DNA from: DATGEO01 sp035310015
GTDB lineage: Bacteria; Chloroflexota; Dormibacteria; Dormibacterales; Dormibacteraceae
Assembly: GCA_035310015.1 (NCBI GenBank)
Contig: DATGEO010000072.1
Span: 1 to 22,876 of the forward strand
Direction of reading: 5' to 3'
DNA: 22,876 nt
Part shown: in pieces, positions 6,604 through 13,283 of the stretch
How the letters are laid out: every line of letters begins with the position of its first letter
Position numbering within the stretch: position 1 is the stretch's first letter
Translations under genes and position numbers: made by a program
Notes under the pieces: model-generated
Databases searched by the model: none
Told to the model about the DNA's origin: nothing
Seen by the model: the letters and a program-made list of their open reading frames with translations, nothing else

Positions 6604-8270
6604 CAGGCGTGCGTGGGCGCGGGCGCCGCGGTGGTTTCTGCTTCGAGCTCGCCCGACTCGCGAAGGTCGCGCAGCGGCATGAAGCTGCGCACTGGCGGCA
6701 CGCGCTCGAAGTTGTAGGGCGGGGGCGGCGAGGTGGTTGCCCACTCGAGCGTGTTGCCGAGCCACGGGTCGTCGCCGGCGATCTCGCCGTGGTTCCAGCT
6801 GCGCACAATGTTGACGAGGAACAGCAGCACCGAGAACGCGATCAGGAACGATGAGACGGTGATGATGAAATTGGTGGTGGCCCAGGCCATGTTGCTGTAC
6901 GTGTAGATGCGTCGCGGCATGCCCTCGAGGCCGAGCGTGTGCATGATCAGGAATGTGCCGTTGAAGCCGACGAACAGCGTCCAGAAGTTCCACTCGCCGA
7001 GCTTACGGTTGAGCATTCGCCCCGTGATCTTCGGGAACCAGTAGTAGACGCCGGCGAAGATCGTGAATACGCTGCCTCCGAAGAGCACGTAGTGCAGGTG
7101 GGCGACCACGTAGTACGACTGGTGCAGCTGCGTGTCGACGGGCACTGACGCCAGATAGACGCCCGTGATGCCGCCTATGAGGAACGTGGCCAGGAACCCG
7201 AAGACGAACTTCATCGGCACCGTGAACTCGATCGAGCCCCACCAGGCCGTGGCTATCCAGTTGAAGAACTTGATGCCGGTCGGCACCGCGATCAGCATCG
7301 TCATCAGCATGAAGAAGCCTTCGACGTAAGTGTTCATGCCGACGGTGAACATGTGGTGCGCCCACACCGTCATCGACAGGAAGACGATGCCGAACAGCGC
7401 CGCCACCATCGACATGTAGCCGAAGATCGGCTTGCGGGCGAAGACCGGGGTGATCTCGGAGATCATCCCGAAGCCGGGCAGAATCATGATGTAGACCTCG
7501 GGGTGGCCGAAGAACCAGAACAGATGCTGGTAGAGCACCGGCCGGCCCTGGGTCGTGAAGAACTGAGTTCCCAGCTGGCGGTCGAATTCGACGAGGATCA
7601 TGGCCGCCGCGAGCGGCGCGCCCACGACCAGGAGGAGGATCGAGGTCGAGATCTGCGCCCACACGAACAGGGGCAGGCGGGTCAGCTTCATGCCCGGCGC
7701 GCGCAGCGCGATGATCGTGGTCAGAAAGTTGGTCGAGGCCATGATGCCGCTGATCGCCCAGACGATGATGCTCAGCGCCCAGAAGTCGACGCCGAGGCTG
7801 TGCGACTGGTAAGCCTTCTCGGTCAGCGGCGCGTAGCCGGTCCAGCCGGCGTCGAGCGCGCCGCCGGTGAAGAAGCCCGAGTAGTACAGGATGATCGACA
7901 CCGGCACGAGCCAGAATCCGAGCAGGTTCACGCGCGGGAAGGCCATGTCGCGGGCGCCGATCATGATCGGGACCATGTAGTTGGCGATCCCGGTCAGGAA
8001 GATGGTGACGAAGAAGAAGATCATCGTCACGCCGTGCGCCGAGACCAGCTGGTTGTAGGTCTCCGGGTCGACGACCTTGCCGTTGGGCGATGCGAGCTGC
8101 AGCCGGATGACGAGGGCGAAGATGCCCCCGACCACGAAGCTGAGGATGCCCGTGACCATGTACATGATCCCGATCAGCTTGTGGTCGGTGGTCGTCAGCC
8201 ACAGCGTGATCGGCTTCCAGAAGGTGTCGTCGTATGCCTTCGGGCGAGGCAGAACCGTGGTCGCTGCCAT
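6603..8270 (-). CDS. ctaD: Cytochrome c oxidase subunit I (aa3 type)
   Basis: Catalytic subunit of the proton-pumping haem-copper oxygen reductase, 555 aa with about 12 TM helices. Visible ligands are the haem a His in SAHGVTMIFFF, the CuB His with cross-linked Tyr in WFFGHPEVYIMILPGFG, the CuB pair in VWAHHMFTVGM, and the haem a3/haem a His residues in VAHLHYVLFGG. The HPEVY Glu (D-channel end) and the ARDMAFPRVN segment (D-channel entry Asp and Asn) mark it as an A-family oxidase. ATG 8270 has GAGG 8 nt upstream. That Shine-Dalgarno lies inside an 11-bp inverted repeat whose partner is next to the coxB stop. The tail after the last helix is short and Ala/Pro-rich. It lies between coxB and the 59-aa protein. 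Confidence 0.97.
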   Translation of the reverse strand: MAATTVLPRPKAYDDTFWKPITLWLTTTDHKLIGIMYMVTGILSFVVGGIFALVIRLQLASPNGKVVDPETYNQLVSAHGVTMIFFFVTIFLTGIANYMVPIMIGARDMAFPRVNLLGFWLVPVSIILYYSGFFTGGALDAGWTGYAPLTEKAYQSHSLGVDFWALSIIVWAISGIMASTNFLTTIIALRAPGMKLTRLPLFVWAQISTSILLLVVGAPLAAAMILVEFDRQLGTQFFTTQGRPVLYQHLFWFFGHPEVYIMILPGFGMISEITPVFARKPIFGYMSMVAALFGIVFLSMTVWAHHMFTVGMNTYVEGFFMLMTMLIAVPTGIKFFNWIATAWWGSIEFTVPMKFVFGFLATFLIGGITGVYLASVPVDTQLHQSYYVVAHLHYVLFGGSVFTIFAGVYYWFPKITGRMLNRKLGEWNFWTLFVGFNGTFLIMHTLGLEGMPRRIYTYSNMAWATTNFIITVSSFLIAFSVLLFLVNIVRSWNHGEIAGDDPWLGNTLEWATTSPPPPYNFERVPPVRSFMPLRDLRESGELEAETTAAPAPTHA

Positions 8271-8473
8271 CTCAGTGCCTCGCTACTGTGGTCCGCCGCG
8301 GGATTCGCGGCATCGACGGCCGGAGCCGAGGAAGGGGTGGCGTGAGGAGGAGCGCATGCTCATGCGTGACGACGAACGCCGGGCCCCCTGACGATGGCTT
8401 CAGCGCCTCTGGCGCCCGGCCGGCTAGGCCGCGAAGACGCAAGGACCATCGGTGGCGAGGCACTGCTTCCATG
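8271..8473 (-). promoter_or_regulatory. coxB-coxA spacer with SD-masking inverted repeat
   Basis: 203 bp between the coxB stop and the coxA start. CAGTGCCTCGC (minus strand, 8465 to 8455) pairs perfectly over 11 bp with GCGAGGCACTG (8283 to 8273), which contains the coxA Shine-Dalgarno GAGG. Inside are smaller hairpins such as GCGCC-TCT-GGCGC (8403-8415). A 66-codon ORF (8472 to 8272) spans the gap but looks like composition noise. The layout suggests RNA-level control of coxA. Confidence 0.4.
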
Positions 8474-9313
8474 CTAACTCGGGCTCGCGGAAGGTGAGGC
8501 CGAAGGTGAGGCGGACGGCGTGGGGCTTGGCGACGGCGAGGGTGACGGCGACGGGCTCGCGGTCGCCTTGGCCATCTGCTGCTGCACCCACGCGTTGAAG
8601 TCGGACTCGTCCATCGACTGGACGATGATCTGCATCGTCGCGTGGCCGACGCCGCAGAGCTCGGCGCACTCGCCTCGCCACTTGCCGACGGTGTCGATCT
8701 GGAGCCACGAGAAGTTGTCGTAGCCGGGCACGGCGTCGGTCTTGCCGGAGATTGCGGGCACCCACCAGGAGTGGATCACGTCGGTGCCCCGGAACTCGAG
8801 ACGGATGAGGCGGTGGGTCGGCACCACGAAAGGCGTCACCTCGCCGGCCAGCGTCCCTTCCTGATGCACCGTGAAGCCTTCGGGATAGGTGTAGTTCCAG
8901 CCGAACTGGTGTCCGCTCACGATCACGGTGTAGTTCGAAGAGTCGACGGGCTGGAAGTCTCGCTGCAGCTCGGCGAAGCTGTAGCCGGCGATCGCGAGCA
9001 CCACGATGAGCGGGATGACGGTCCAGATGACCTCGAGCCGCGTGTTGCCATGGATCTGCGGCGGCACGTAGTTGACCGGCTGCCGGCTGCGGCGGTACTT
9101 GATCACCACCCACAGCAGCGAGGCCTCGACGCCGAGAAAGACGATGATCGCCGGGATCGAGATCCCAATGTACGTGTTGTAGATGTCCTGGCCGTTCGGC
9201 GAAACCGGCGTCGGAAAGATGGGGGACAGGCCGCCGATCCCGCAGGCGCTGAGGACAAACACGCCGCCGATGAGACCGACGGTCCACATCAGCGCCTTGA
9301 GCGTCACCCGCAC
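8474..9313 (-). CDS. ctaC: Cytochrome c oxidase subunit II (CuA, lipoprotein)
   Basis: Binds CuA and takes electrons from the external donor. The 279-aa protein has a lipoprotein signal with lipobox LSAC (about 21-24), two TM helices (about 50-72 and 93-114), then a cupredoxin domain with HQFGWNYTYPEG, an IHSWWVP His and the CuA loop CAELCGVGHATM. The C-terminus ends in a low-complexity Ser-Pro/Ala run of about 28 residues encoded by a degenerate repeat, probably a flexible extracellular tail. It has no fused cytochrome c domain. GTG 9313 is preceded by TATACT with an 8-nt gap and no Shine-Dalgarno, so the mRNA is likely leaderless. It is first in the minus-strand cox unit and diverges from the coxC unit. 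Confidence 0.96.
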   Translation of the reverse strand: MRVTLKALMWTVGLIGGVFVLSACGIGGLSPIFPTPVSPNGQDIYNTYIGISIPAIIVFLGVEASLLWVVIKYRRSRQPVNYVPPQIHGNTRLEVIWTVIPLIVVLAIAGYSFAELQRDFQPVDSSNYTVIVSGHQFGWNYTYPEGFTVHQEGTLAGEVTPFVVPTHRLIRLEFRGTDVIHSWWVPAISGKTDAVPGYDNFSWLQIDTVGKWRGECAELCGVGHATMQIIVQSMDESDFNAWVQQQMAKATASPSPSPSPSPSPTPSASPSASPSASPS

Positions 9314-9321
9314 GGCCCAAA

Positions 9322-9327
9322 AGTATA
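9322..9327 (-). promoter_or_regulatory. -10 box of coxB
   Basis: TATACT (5/6 to TATAAT) on the minus strand, 8 nt before GTG 9313. A clear -35 is not seen. Confidence 0.5.
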
Positions 9328-9345
9328 TCGGCGCAGTTGAGCTCG

Positions 9346-9438
9346 ACCCTGAACCCGCGCGTCTCCCTCTCCCTGGAGGGAGCGATCAGTTCGGCCGAGC
9401 CTTGTCGCGCTTGGCGCGCAGGGTCAGGGTGAGGGTGA
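9346..9438. repeat. Structured repeat-like element between the two cox units
   Basis: The divergent 155-bp spacer holds an outer inverted repeat (ACCCTGA at 9346-9352 against TCAGGGT at 9424-9430), two hairpins inside it (CTCCCT-GG-AGGGAG at 9369-9382; CGCGC-TTG-GCGCG at 9406-9418) and three tandem hexamers GGGTCA, GGGTGA, GGGTGA (9421-9438). The mix of CTCCCTCTCC and AGGGTGAGGG tracts resembles dispersed REP-like palindromes of other high-GC genomes. The function is unknown. Confidence 0.45.
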
Positions 9439-9450
9439 TCGGTCTTCCTT

Positions 9451-9456
9451 TAGAAT
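9451..9456 (+). promoter_or_regulatory. -10 box of the subunit-IV-like / coxC unit
   Basis: TAGAAT (5/6 to TATAAT), 12 nt before GTG 9469. No good -35 is seen. The leader would be about 5 nt long. Confidence 0.45.
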
Positions 9457-9468
9457 CCAAAACCGAAG

Positions 9469-9960
9469 GTGGCCAGCGCCAAAAAGCCTCGCTATGTAGA
9501 CGTCGGCAACCCAAGCCTTTCTGTCGATTGCCCGAGCTGCGGGCTGGGCACGGCCCGCTTCATCGACCACTGCCGGAACTGCGGTTACAAGCTGTGGCCT
9601 TCGAGCGTGATGGCGTCGGCGGCCTTCCGCGCCTGGCAGGCCGCCGACCCCGCCCGCGCTGAGGTGTCGCGGTTCGACATGGACCTTCCGGTCGAGGTGG
9701 ACGACCTCATCGACTACGAGGCCCGCGCCCATCAGCTCGGCATCCACATCTTCCCGAACAGCAACTGGCCCTTCCTCATCTGCTTCGGCGCGCTGTTCCT
9801 GGCTCTCGGCGCCATCCCCTTCGCCTCGGTGGCGCGGATCACCCTGGCGGCGATCGGCGGGATCATCTTCCTGATCGGTGTCGCGGGTTGGGTGCTCGTC
9901 GAGGACGTGCGCATGTACCCGGCCGAACCCGGCTCTCCTGGCAGCGAGGTCCACCACTGA
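9469..9960 (+). CDS. Zinc-ribbon protein with two TM helices, oxidase subunit IV-like
   Basis: 163 aa starting at GTG 9469. Residues 21-38 form a zinc ribbon (C21-x2-C24-x10-C35-x2-C38). The C-terminal half has the GIHIFPNSNWPFLI segment followed by two hydrophobic helices (about 98-118 and 124-144) and a VEDVRMYP end. This resembles small subunit IV/CtaF-type proteins of Chloroflexota and actinobacterial oxidases, which often carry an IHxPxxSxWP motif. The zinc ribbon is an unusual N-terminal addition. It is first in the plus-strand cox unit, and its stop overlaps the coxC start by one base (TGATG). The subunit role is inferred from context; an assembly factor is also possible. Confidence 0.7.
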   Translation: MASAKKPRYVDVGNPSLSVDCPSCGLGTARFIDHCRNCGYKLWPSSVMASAAFRAWQAADPARAEVSRFDMDLPVEVDDLIDYEARAHQLGIHIFPNSNWPFLICFGALFLALGAIPFASVARITLAAIGGIIFLIGVAGWVLVEDVRMYPAEPGSPGSEVHH

Positions 9961-10613
9961 TGGCCGTCGCGACGATGCGGCCCGAAGAGGTCCAGTACCC
10001 GGCCATCAAGCCGGGAATGATGGGCATGTACATCTTCCTGGCCTCCGAGGTCATGTTCTTCGGAAGCCTCTTCGCGATGTACTTCTACCTGTTCGGCTCC
10101 CACTTCGTGTGGCCGCCTCCGCCGCCGGCGAACGTAAACGAGTTCTATGTCCGACCGTGGCCGGCCACCTTCTCTCTGAATCCGCTCGACTACGTACCCG
10201 CCATCAACACGGTGGTGCTGCTCTCCAGCGGTGTCACCTGCCACTTCGCCGCCGACGCGATCGCACACGACAACCGTCGCCGGTTCTTCATCCTCCAGAT
10301 CGTCACCATCCTGCTCGGCCTCGGCTTCGAGTTCGGGCAGCTGTACGAGTTCATCACTGCGTTCGGACGCGGCCTCACGCTCACGGCCAACTCCTTCGCC
10401 AGCGCCTTTTTCACGATGACCGGGTTTCACGGGGCCCACGTCCTGGGTGGGCTGATCCTGCTGACGCTGATCCTCTACCGCGCCGCCCGCGGCCAGTTCT
10501 CGTCGCAACATCACGTCGGCGTCGCCGCGGTGACGCTGTACTGGCACTTCGTCGACGTCGTGTGGCTCTTCCTTCTCATCGTGCTCTACATCGGAGTGAC
10601 ATTCTTCCGGTGA
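9960..10613 (+). CDS. ctaE: Cytochrome c oxidase subunit III
   Basis: 217-aa membrane protein of the aa3 oxidase core, stabilising subunit I and proton uptake. It has about five TM helices, the IFLASEVMFFGSLFAMY opening (with the conserved helix Glu), TGFHGAHVLGGLI and the final YWHFVDVVWLFLLIVLY that is typical of subunit III. The reading frame extends 24 codons upstream, but ATG 9960 is preferred because it overlaps the previous stop (TGATG), has GAGG about 10 nt upstream and matches the family N-terminus. The stop overlaps the start of the cupredoxin gene (GTGA). Confidence 0.96.
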   Translation: MAVATMRPEEVQYPAIKPGMMGMYIFLASEVMFFGSLFAMYFYLFGSHFVWPPPPPANVNEFYVRPWPATFSLNPLDYVPAINTVVLLSSGVTCHFAADAIAHDNRRRFFILQIVTILLGLGFEFGQLYEFITAFGRGLTLTANSFASAFFTMTGFHGAHVLGGLILLTLILYRAARGQFSSQHHVGVAAVTLYWHFVDVVWLFLLIVLYIGVTFFR

Positions 10614-10981
10614 GAGCCGCCGCATCGACGGTCGTCGTCGGGCTGCTCGCGCCCGTGCTTCTGGGCGCCTGCGGCGGCGGTGGGCCGTCTCAGCCGGCCG
10701 GCTCGATCAAGGTGACGATGACCGAGTTCAAGTTCGACCCGTCGTCCATCGACGCGAAGGCGGGCAACGTCGTGTTCTTCCTGGTCAACGGCGGCACCGT
10801 GTCGCATGACATGGCCATTCGCGACAGCACCGGCAAGACGATCGCGCAGAGCGAGCTTGTGTCCGCGGGCGATGAGTTCGTGTTCACGGTCGACAACGTC
10901 GCCGCCGGCACCTACGACTTCCTGTGCACGCAGTCGGGCCATGCCGATGCCGGCATGAAGGGGACCCTGACAGTCTCCTAG
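10610..10981 (+). CDS. Cupredoxin lipoprotein (plastocyanin/sulfocyanin-like)
   Basis: 123-aa blue-copper protein starting at GTG 10610, overlapping the coxC stop by 4 nt. A lipoprotein signal (LLGAC, lipidated C21) is followed by a short Gly/Ser/Pro linker and one cupredoxin domain. Type-1 copper ligands are visible: H66 (VSHDM), C106 (YDFLCTQSGH), H111 and M116. As the last gene of the plus-strand oxidase unit it is a natural membrane-anchored electron donor to CuA, replacing or supplementing cytochrome c, which is not encoded nearby. The partner is inferred from operon context and the known role of auracyanin/sulfocyanin-type proteins. It converges on the FKBP gene with a 10-nt gap. Confidence 0.9.
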   Translation: MRAAASTVVVGLLAPVLLGACGGGGPSQPAGSIKVTMTEFKFDPSSIDAKAGNVVFFLVNGGTVSHDMAIRDSTGKTIAQSELVSAGDEFVFTVDNVAAGTYDFLCTQSGHADAGMKGTLTVS

Positions 10982-10991
10982 GGCCGGACCT

Positions 10992-11573
10992 CTAGCTGTG
11001 CTTCGGGCTCGGTGAAGGCGACGCAGGCGGCGTCGGGCTCGGCGTCGGCCCCGGCTTCACGCTGATCAGCGTGATCTCGAAGACCAGCGTGGCGTTGGGC
11101 GGGATGATAGTCGCGCCCGTGTTCGGGTCCTGCTGGCCCTGGGCCCCGTAAGCGAGCGCCGCCGGGATGATCAGCTTGCGCACGCCGCCCACCGCCATCC
11201 CCGGCACCCCCTCGTCCCACCCGGGGATGACCTGACCCTGGCCGATCGTGAACGAGAACGGCTGGTTGCGGCTGCGGCTGGAGTCGAACAGCGTGCCGTC
11301 GGTCAGCCAGCCCGTGTAGTTCACGACCGCGATGTCGTTGGTGTGCGCGACGGCGCCGGTGCCCTTGGTGAGGTCGATGTACTTCAGGCCGTCGGGCAGC
11401 GTCACCGGCGTGAGGCCGTCGCCGGCGTGGAAGTCGTCGACGCCAGGCGTCGGGGTGCCGTGCGCCGGGCTCTCGTTCGCGACGGGCCCGCTGCCCGCGT
11501 AGGGATCCGCGTAGCCGCAGGCGGCGGTGACCAGGAACGCCGCGAAAGCGGCGGCGATGAGGCGTCCTTTCAC
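10992..11573 (-). CDS. FKBP-type peptidyl-prolyl isomerase, exported lipoprotein-like
   Basis: 193-aa protein. The hydrophobic N-terminus GRLIAAAFAAFLVTAAC looks like a lipoprotein signal (C19), though Thr at -3 is off consensus. After a Pro/Gly-rich linker the FKBP domain runs from about 65 to 180, with the hallmarks VNYTGWLTDGTLFDSS, FTIGQGQVIPGWDEGVPGM, VGGVRKLIIPAALAYG and a final VFEITLISV. It ends in a Pro/Ser tail. It should speed proline isomerisation outside the membrane. A longer frame exists, but GTG 11573 is chosen because the signal peptide starts there and it overlaps the cyclophilin stop by 4 nt (GTGA). It is last in the operon with the cyclophilin and the MFS gene. Confidence 0.9.
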   Translation of the reverse strand: MKGRLIAAAFAAFLVTAACGYADPYAGSGPVANESPAHGTPTPGVDDFHAGDGLTPVTLPDGLKYIDLTKGTGAVAHTNDIAVVNYTGWLTDGTLFDSSRSRNQPFSFTIGQGQVIPGWDEGVPGMAVGGVRKLIIPAALAYGAQGQQDPNTGATIIPPNATLVFEITLISVKPGPTPSPTPPASPSPSPKHS

Positions 11574-12052
11574 GATTCCGTGATGTCGATCGAGTTGATC
11601 TTGTCGCCCACGCGGATCGCGTCGATGACCTCCATGCCGTCGGTGACCTGGCCGAAGTGGTTGTAGACGCCGTTGGAGGCCAGGAACGGCGCGTCGCCCA
11701 GCGTGATGAAGAACTGCGAGCCGCTCACCCCGGCGGCGCTCGAAGCCATCCCCGCCGTGCCTCGCGGCCACTTCGACGGGTTGCTCTCGTCCGGCAGCTT
11801 GTACTTCGGCCCGCCGGTGCCGTTGCCGAGCGGATCTCCGCCCTGGACGACGAAGCCGGGCACCACGCGGTGGAACGTCAGGCCGTCGTAGTAGCCCTCG
11901 CGGGCGATGGTCACGAAGTTGTTCACCGTCTGCGGGGCGACCTTCGGCTCGACGAATGCGATCGTGAAATCACCACGCGACGTGTGCACGGTCGCGCTGT
12001 ATTTCTTCGCCGGGTCGATGGTCTGCTCGGGCGGCGTGGTTCGGTCAGGCAT
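11570..12052 (-). CDS. Cyclophilin-type peptidyl-prolyl isomerase
   Basis: 160-aa cyclophilin with no signal peptide, so probably cytoplasmic. It has the family core GDFTIAFVEPKVAPQTVNNF, the active-site block GLTFHRVVPGFVVQGGDP (catalytic Arg), SGSQFFITLGDAPFL and NHFGQVTDGMEVID. The frame is open further upstream, but ATG 12052 has a strong GGAGGGGA about 8 nt before it, matches the short bacterial cyclophilin N-terminus and overlaps the MFS stop by 8 nt. Its stop overlaps the FKBP start. It is thus one of two PPIases of unrelated fold made from the same transcript, one inside and one outside the membrane. Confidence 0.93.
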   Translation of the reverse strand: MPDRTTPPEQTIDPAKKYSATVHTSRGDFTIAFVEPKVAPQTVNNFVTIAREGYYDGLTFHRVVPGFVVQGGDPLGNGTGGPKYKLPDESNPSKWPRGTAGMASSAAGVSGSQFFITLGDAPFLASNGVYNHFGQVTDGMEVIDAIRVGDKINSIDITES

Positions 12053-13283
12053 TTGGGGTCCCCTCCATTCTGGCAGGCTCCCTCGCTCCGATGGCGACGA
12101 GGGCGCAGAGGCCGAGCGCGATGACCGCCATGACGCCGAGTGCGGTGGACACGCCCGAGGTCGCGGCGACACCCCCCGCGATGAGCGGTCCGATGAAGAA
12201 TCCAAACGCCACGGAGCTCGCATTGATCCCGAACACGGTGCTCTGGGCCTCGGCCGGCGTCTCCAGGCCGATCATGCTCGCGGTCGCCGGGATGATCGTG
12301 CCGTTGAGCAGGCCGGACAGGCCGATCGCGAGCACTACGAGCACGACGTTGGGCGCGAGGATCAGCAGACCGACGGTCCCGGCGAGCAGGAAGGCGGCCG
12401 TGGACGTGACCGGCACGTAGCCAAACCTCCGGGTGAGCCGCGTGTAGCCGACCGCCGAGATGCTGTTGGAAACGCCCGCCGCGCCGAACGCAAAACCGGC
12501 GCCGGCCGACGCTGCCGACGCTCCGGCGGTCTCGATGAGCTTCAACACCAAGAGCACCTGGCTTGCGCTCTGGACCGCGGACACGAGACCCTGCGCGCCC
12601 ACGAGCACGGCCAGGGCCCGCACGGTGCCCGGGCGCGTGCGGATCAAGGCGAGCGTGCTCGGCCGGGGACCCTCGATGATGCGGCGCTCGCTCTCCTTGA
12701 CGATCAGAAAGACAGGCACGGTCGAGATCAGGAGGAGGATGCCGCCGCCGAGGAACACCAGGCGCAGCCCGAACGCGGAGCCGGCGAGGCCGCCGACCAC
12801 CGGTCCGATCGCGCCCCCCAGCGCCACCGCCGACGTCACGACGCCGAGCGCCCAGCCGACGCGCGTCCGCGGCGTCTCCGCCGCGACCAGCGCCGTGGCG
12901 GCGGCGACCGTGCCGCTGGTCGCGCCCTGGGCGAGGCGCAGGATCACGAGCTGCACCGGGTTCTGGGCGAAGAAGATGAGGCCGACCGTGATCGCGCCGC
13001 CGAGCATCGAGCGGATGAGCATCGGCTTGCGCCCGTAGCGATCGCCGAGCACGCCCCAGATCGGGCTCGCGATCGCCATCGCGAGGCCGGAAGCGCTGGC
13101 GGAGGCGGCCGTCCAGAGGTCGAGGTCGCGCCCCGGGTGAACACCGAGGTCCTGGGAGATGAAGATCGACAGGAACGGGAACGCAAAGCTGAACCCGAAG
13201 ATCGCCGTGAACTCGGCAAACCAGAGCGCCGCCAGGTTGCGACGCCAGTCGACAGTGCTGGGCTTGGAGGCGGAGTCGGTCAG
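12045..13283 (-). CDS. MFS transporter (drug/metabolite efflux type)
   Basis: 412-aa major facilitator protein with about 12 TM helices. The inter-helix 2-3 motif GVLGDRYGRKPML is clear, and helix 5 has the antiporter-like GPVVGGLAG. The first ATG (13079) would remove helix 1 and part of helix 2. Upstream in frame the sequence continues as NLAALWFAEFTAIFGFSFAF, a typical first helix, with no ATG, GTG or TTG. I place the start at CTG 13283, which forms a 4-nt overlap (CTGA) with the stop of the molybdopterin gene, the usual coupling geometry. The substrate is unknown. It lies between an orphan hydroxylase subunit and two PPIases in one overlapping operon. Confidence 0.9.
   Translation of the reverse strand: MTDSASKPSTVDWRRNLAALWFAEFTAIFGFSFAFPFLSIFISQDLGVHPGRDLDLWTAASASASGLAMAIASPIWGVLGDRYGRKPMLIRSMLGGAITVGLIFFAQNPVQLVILRLAQGATSGTVAAATALVAAETPRTRVGWALGVVTSAVALGGAIGPVVGGLAGSAFGLRLVFLGGGILLLISTVPVFLIVKESERRIIEGPRPSTLALIRTRPGTVRALAVLVGAQGLVSAVQSASQVLLVLKLIETAGASAASAGAGFAFGAAGVSNSISAVGYTRLTRRFGYVPVTSTAAFLLAGTVGLLILAPNVVLVVLAIGLSGLLNGTIIPATASMIGLETPAEAQSTVFGINASSVAFGFFIGPLIAGGVAATSGVSTALGVMAVIALGLCALVAIGAREPARMEGTPNA

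Noticed and set aside
7353..8345. 330-aa plus-strand ORF rich in Asp, Arg, His and Glu
   Set aside because: Lies opposite coxA, whose ligands and motifs are unmistakable.
8272..8472. 66-aa minus-strand ORF filling the coxB-coxA spacer
   Set aside because: Arg/Pro-rich with no membrane segment, signal or motif, and no Shine-Dalgarno; the inverted repeat explains the spacer better.
8480..8575. Low-complexity repeat as a separate mobile or satellite element
   Set aside because: It encodes the Ser-Pro tail of coxB in frame, so it is part of that gene.
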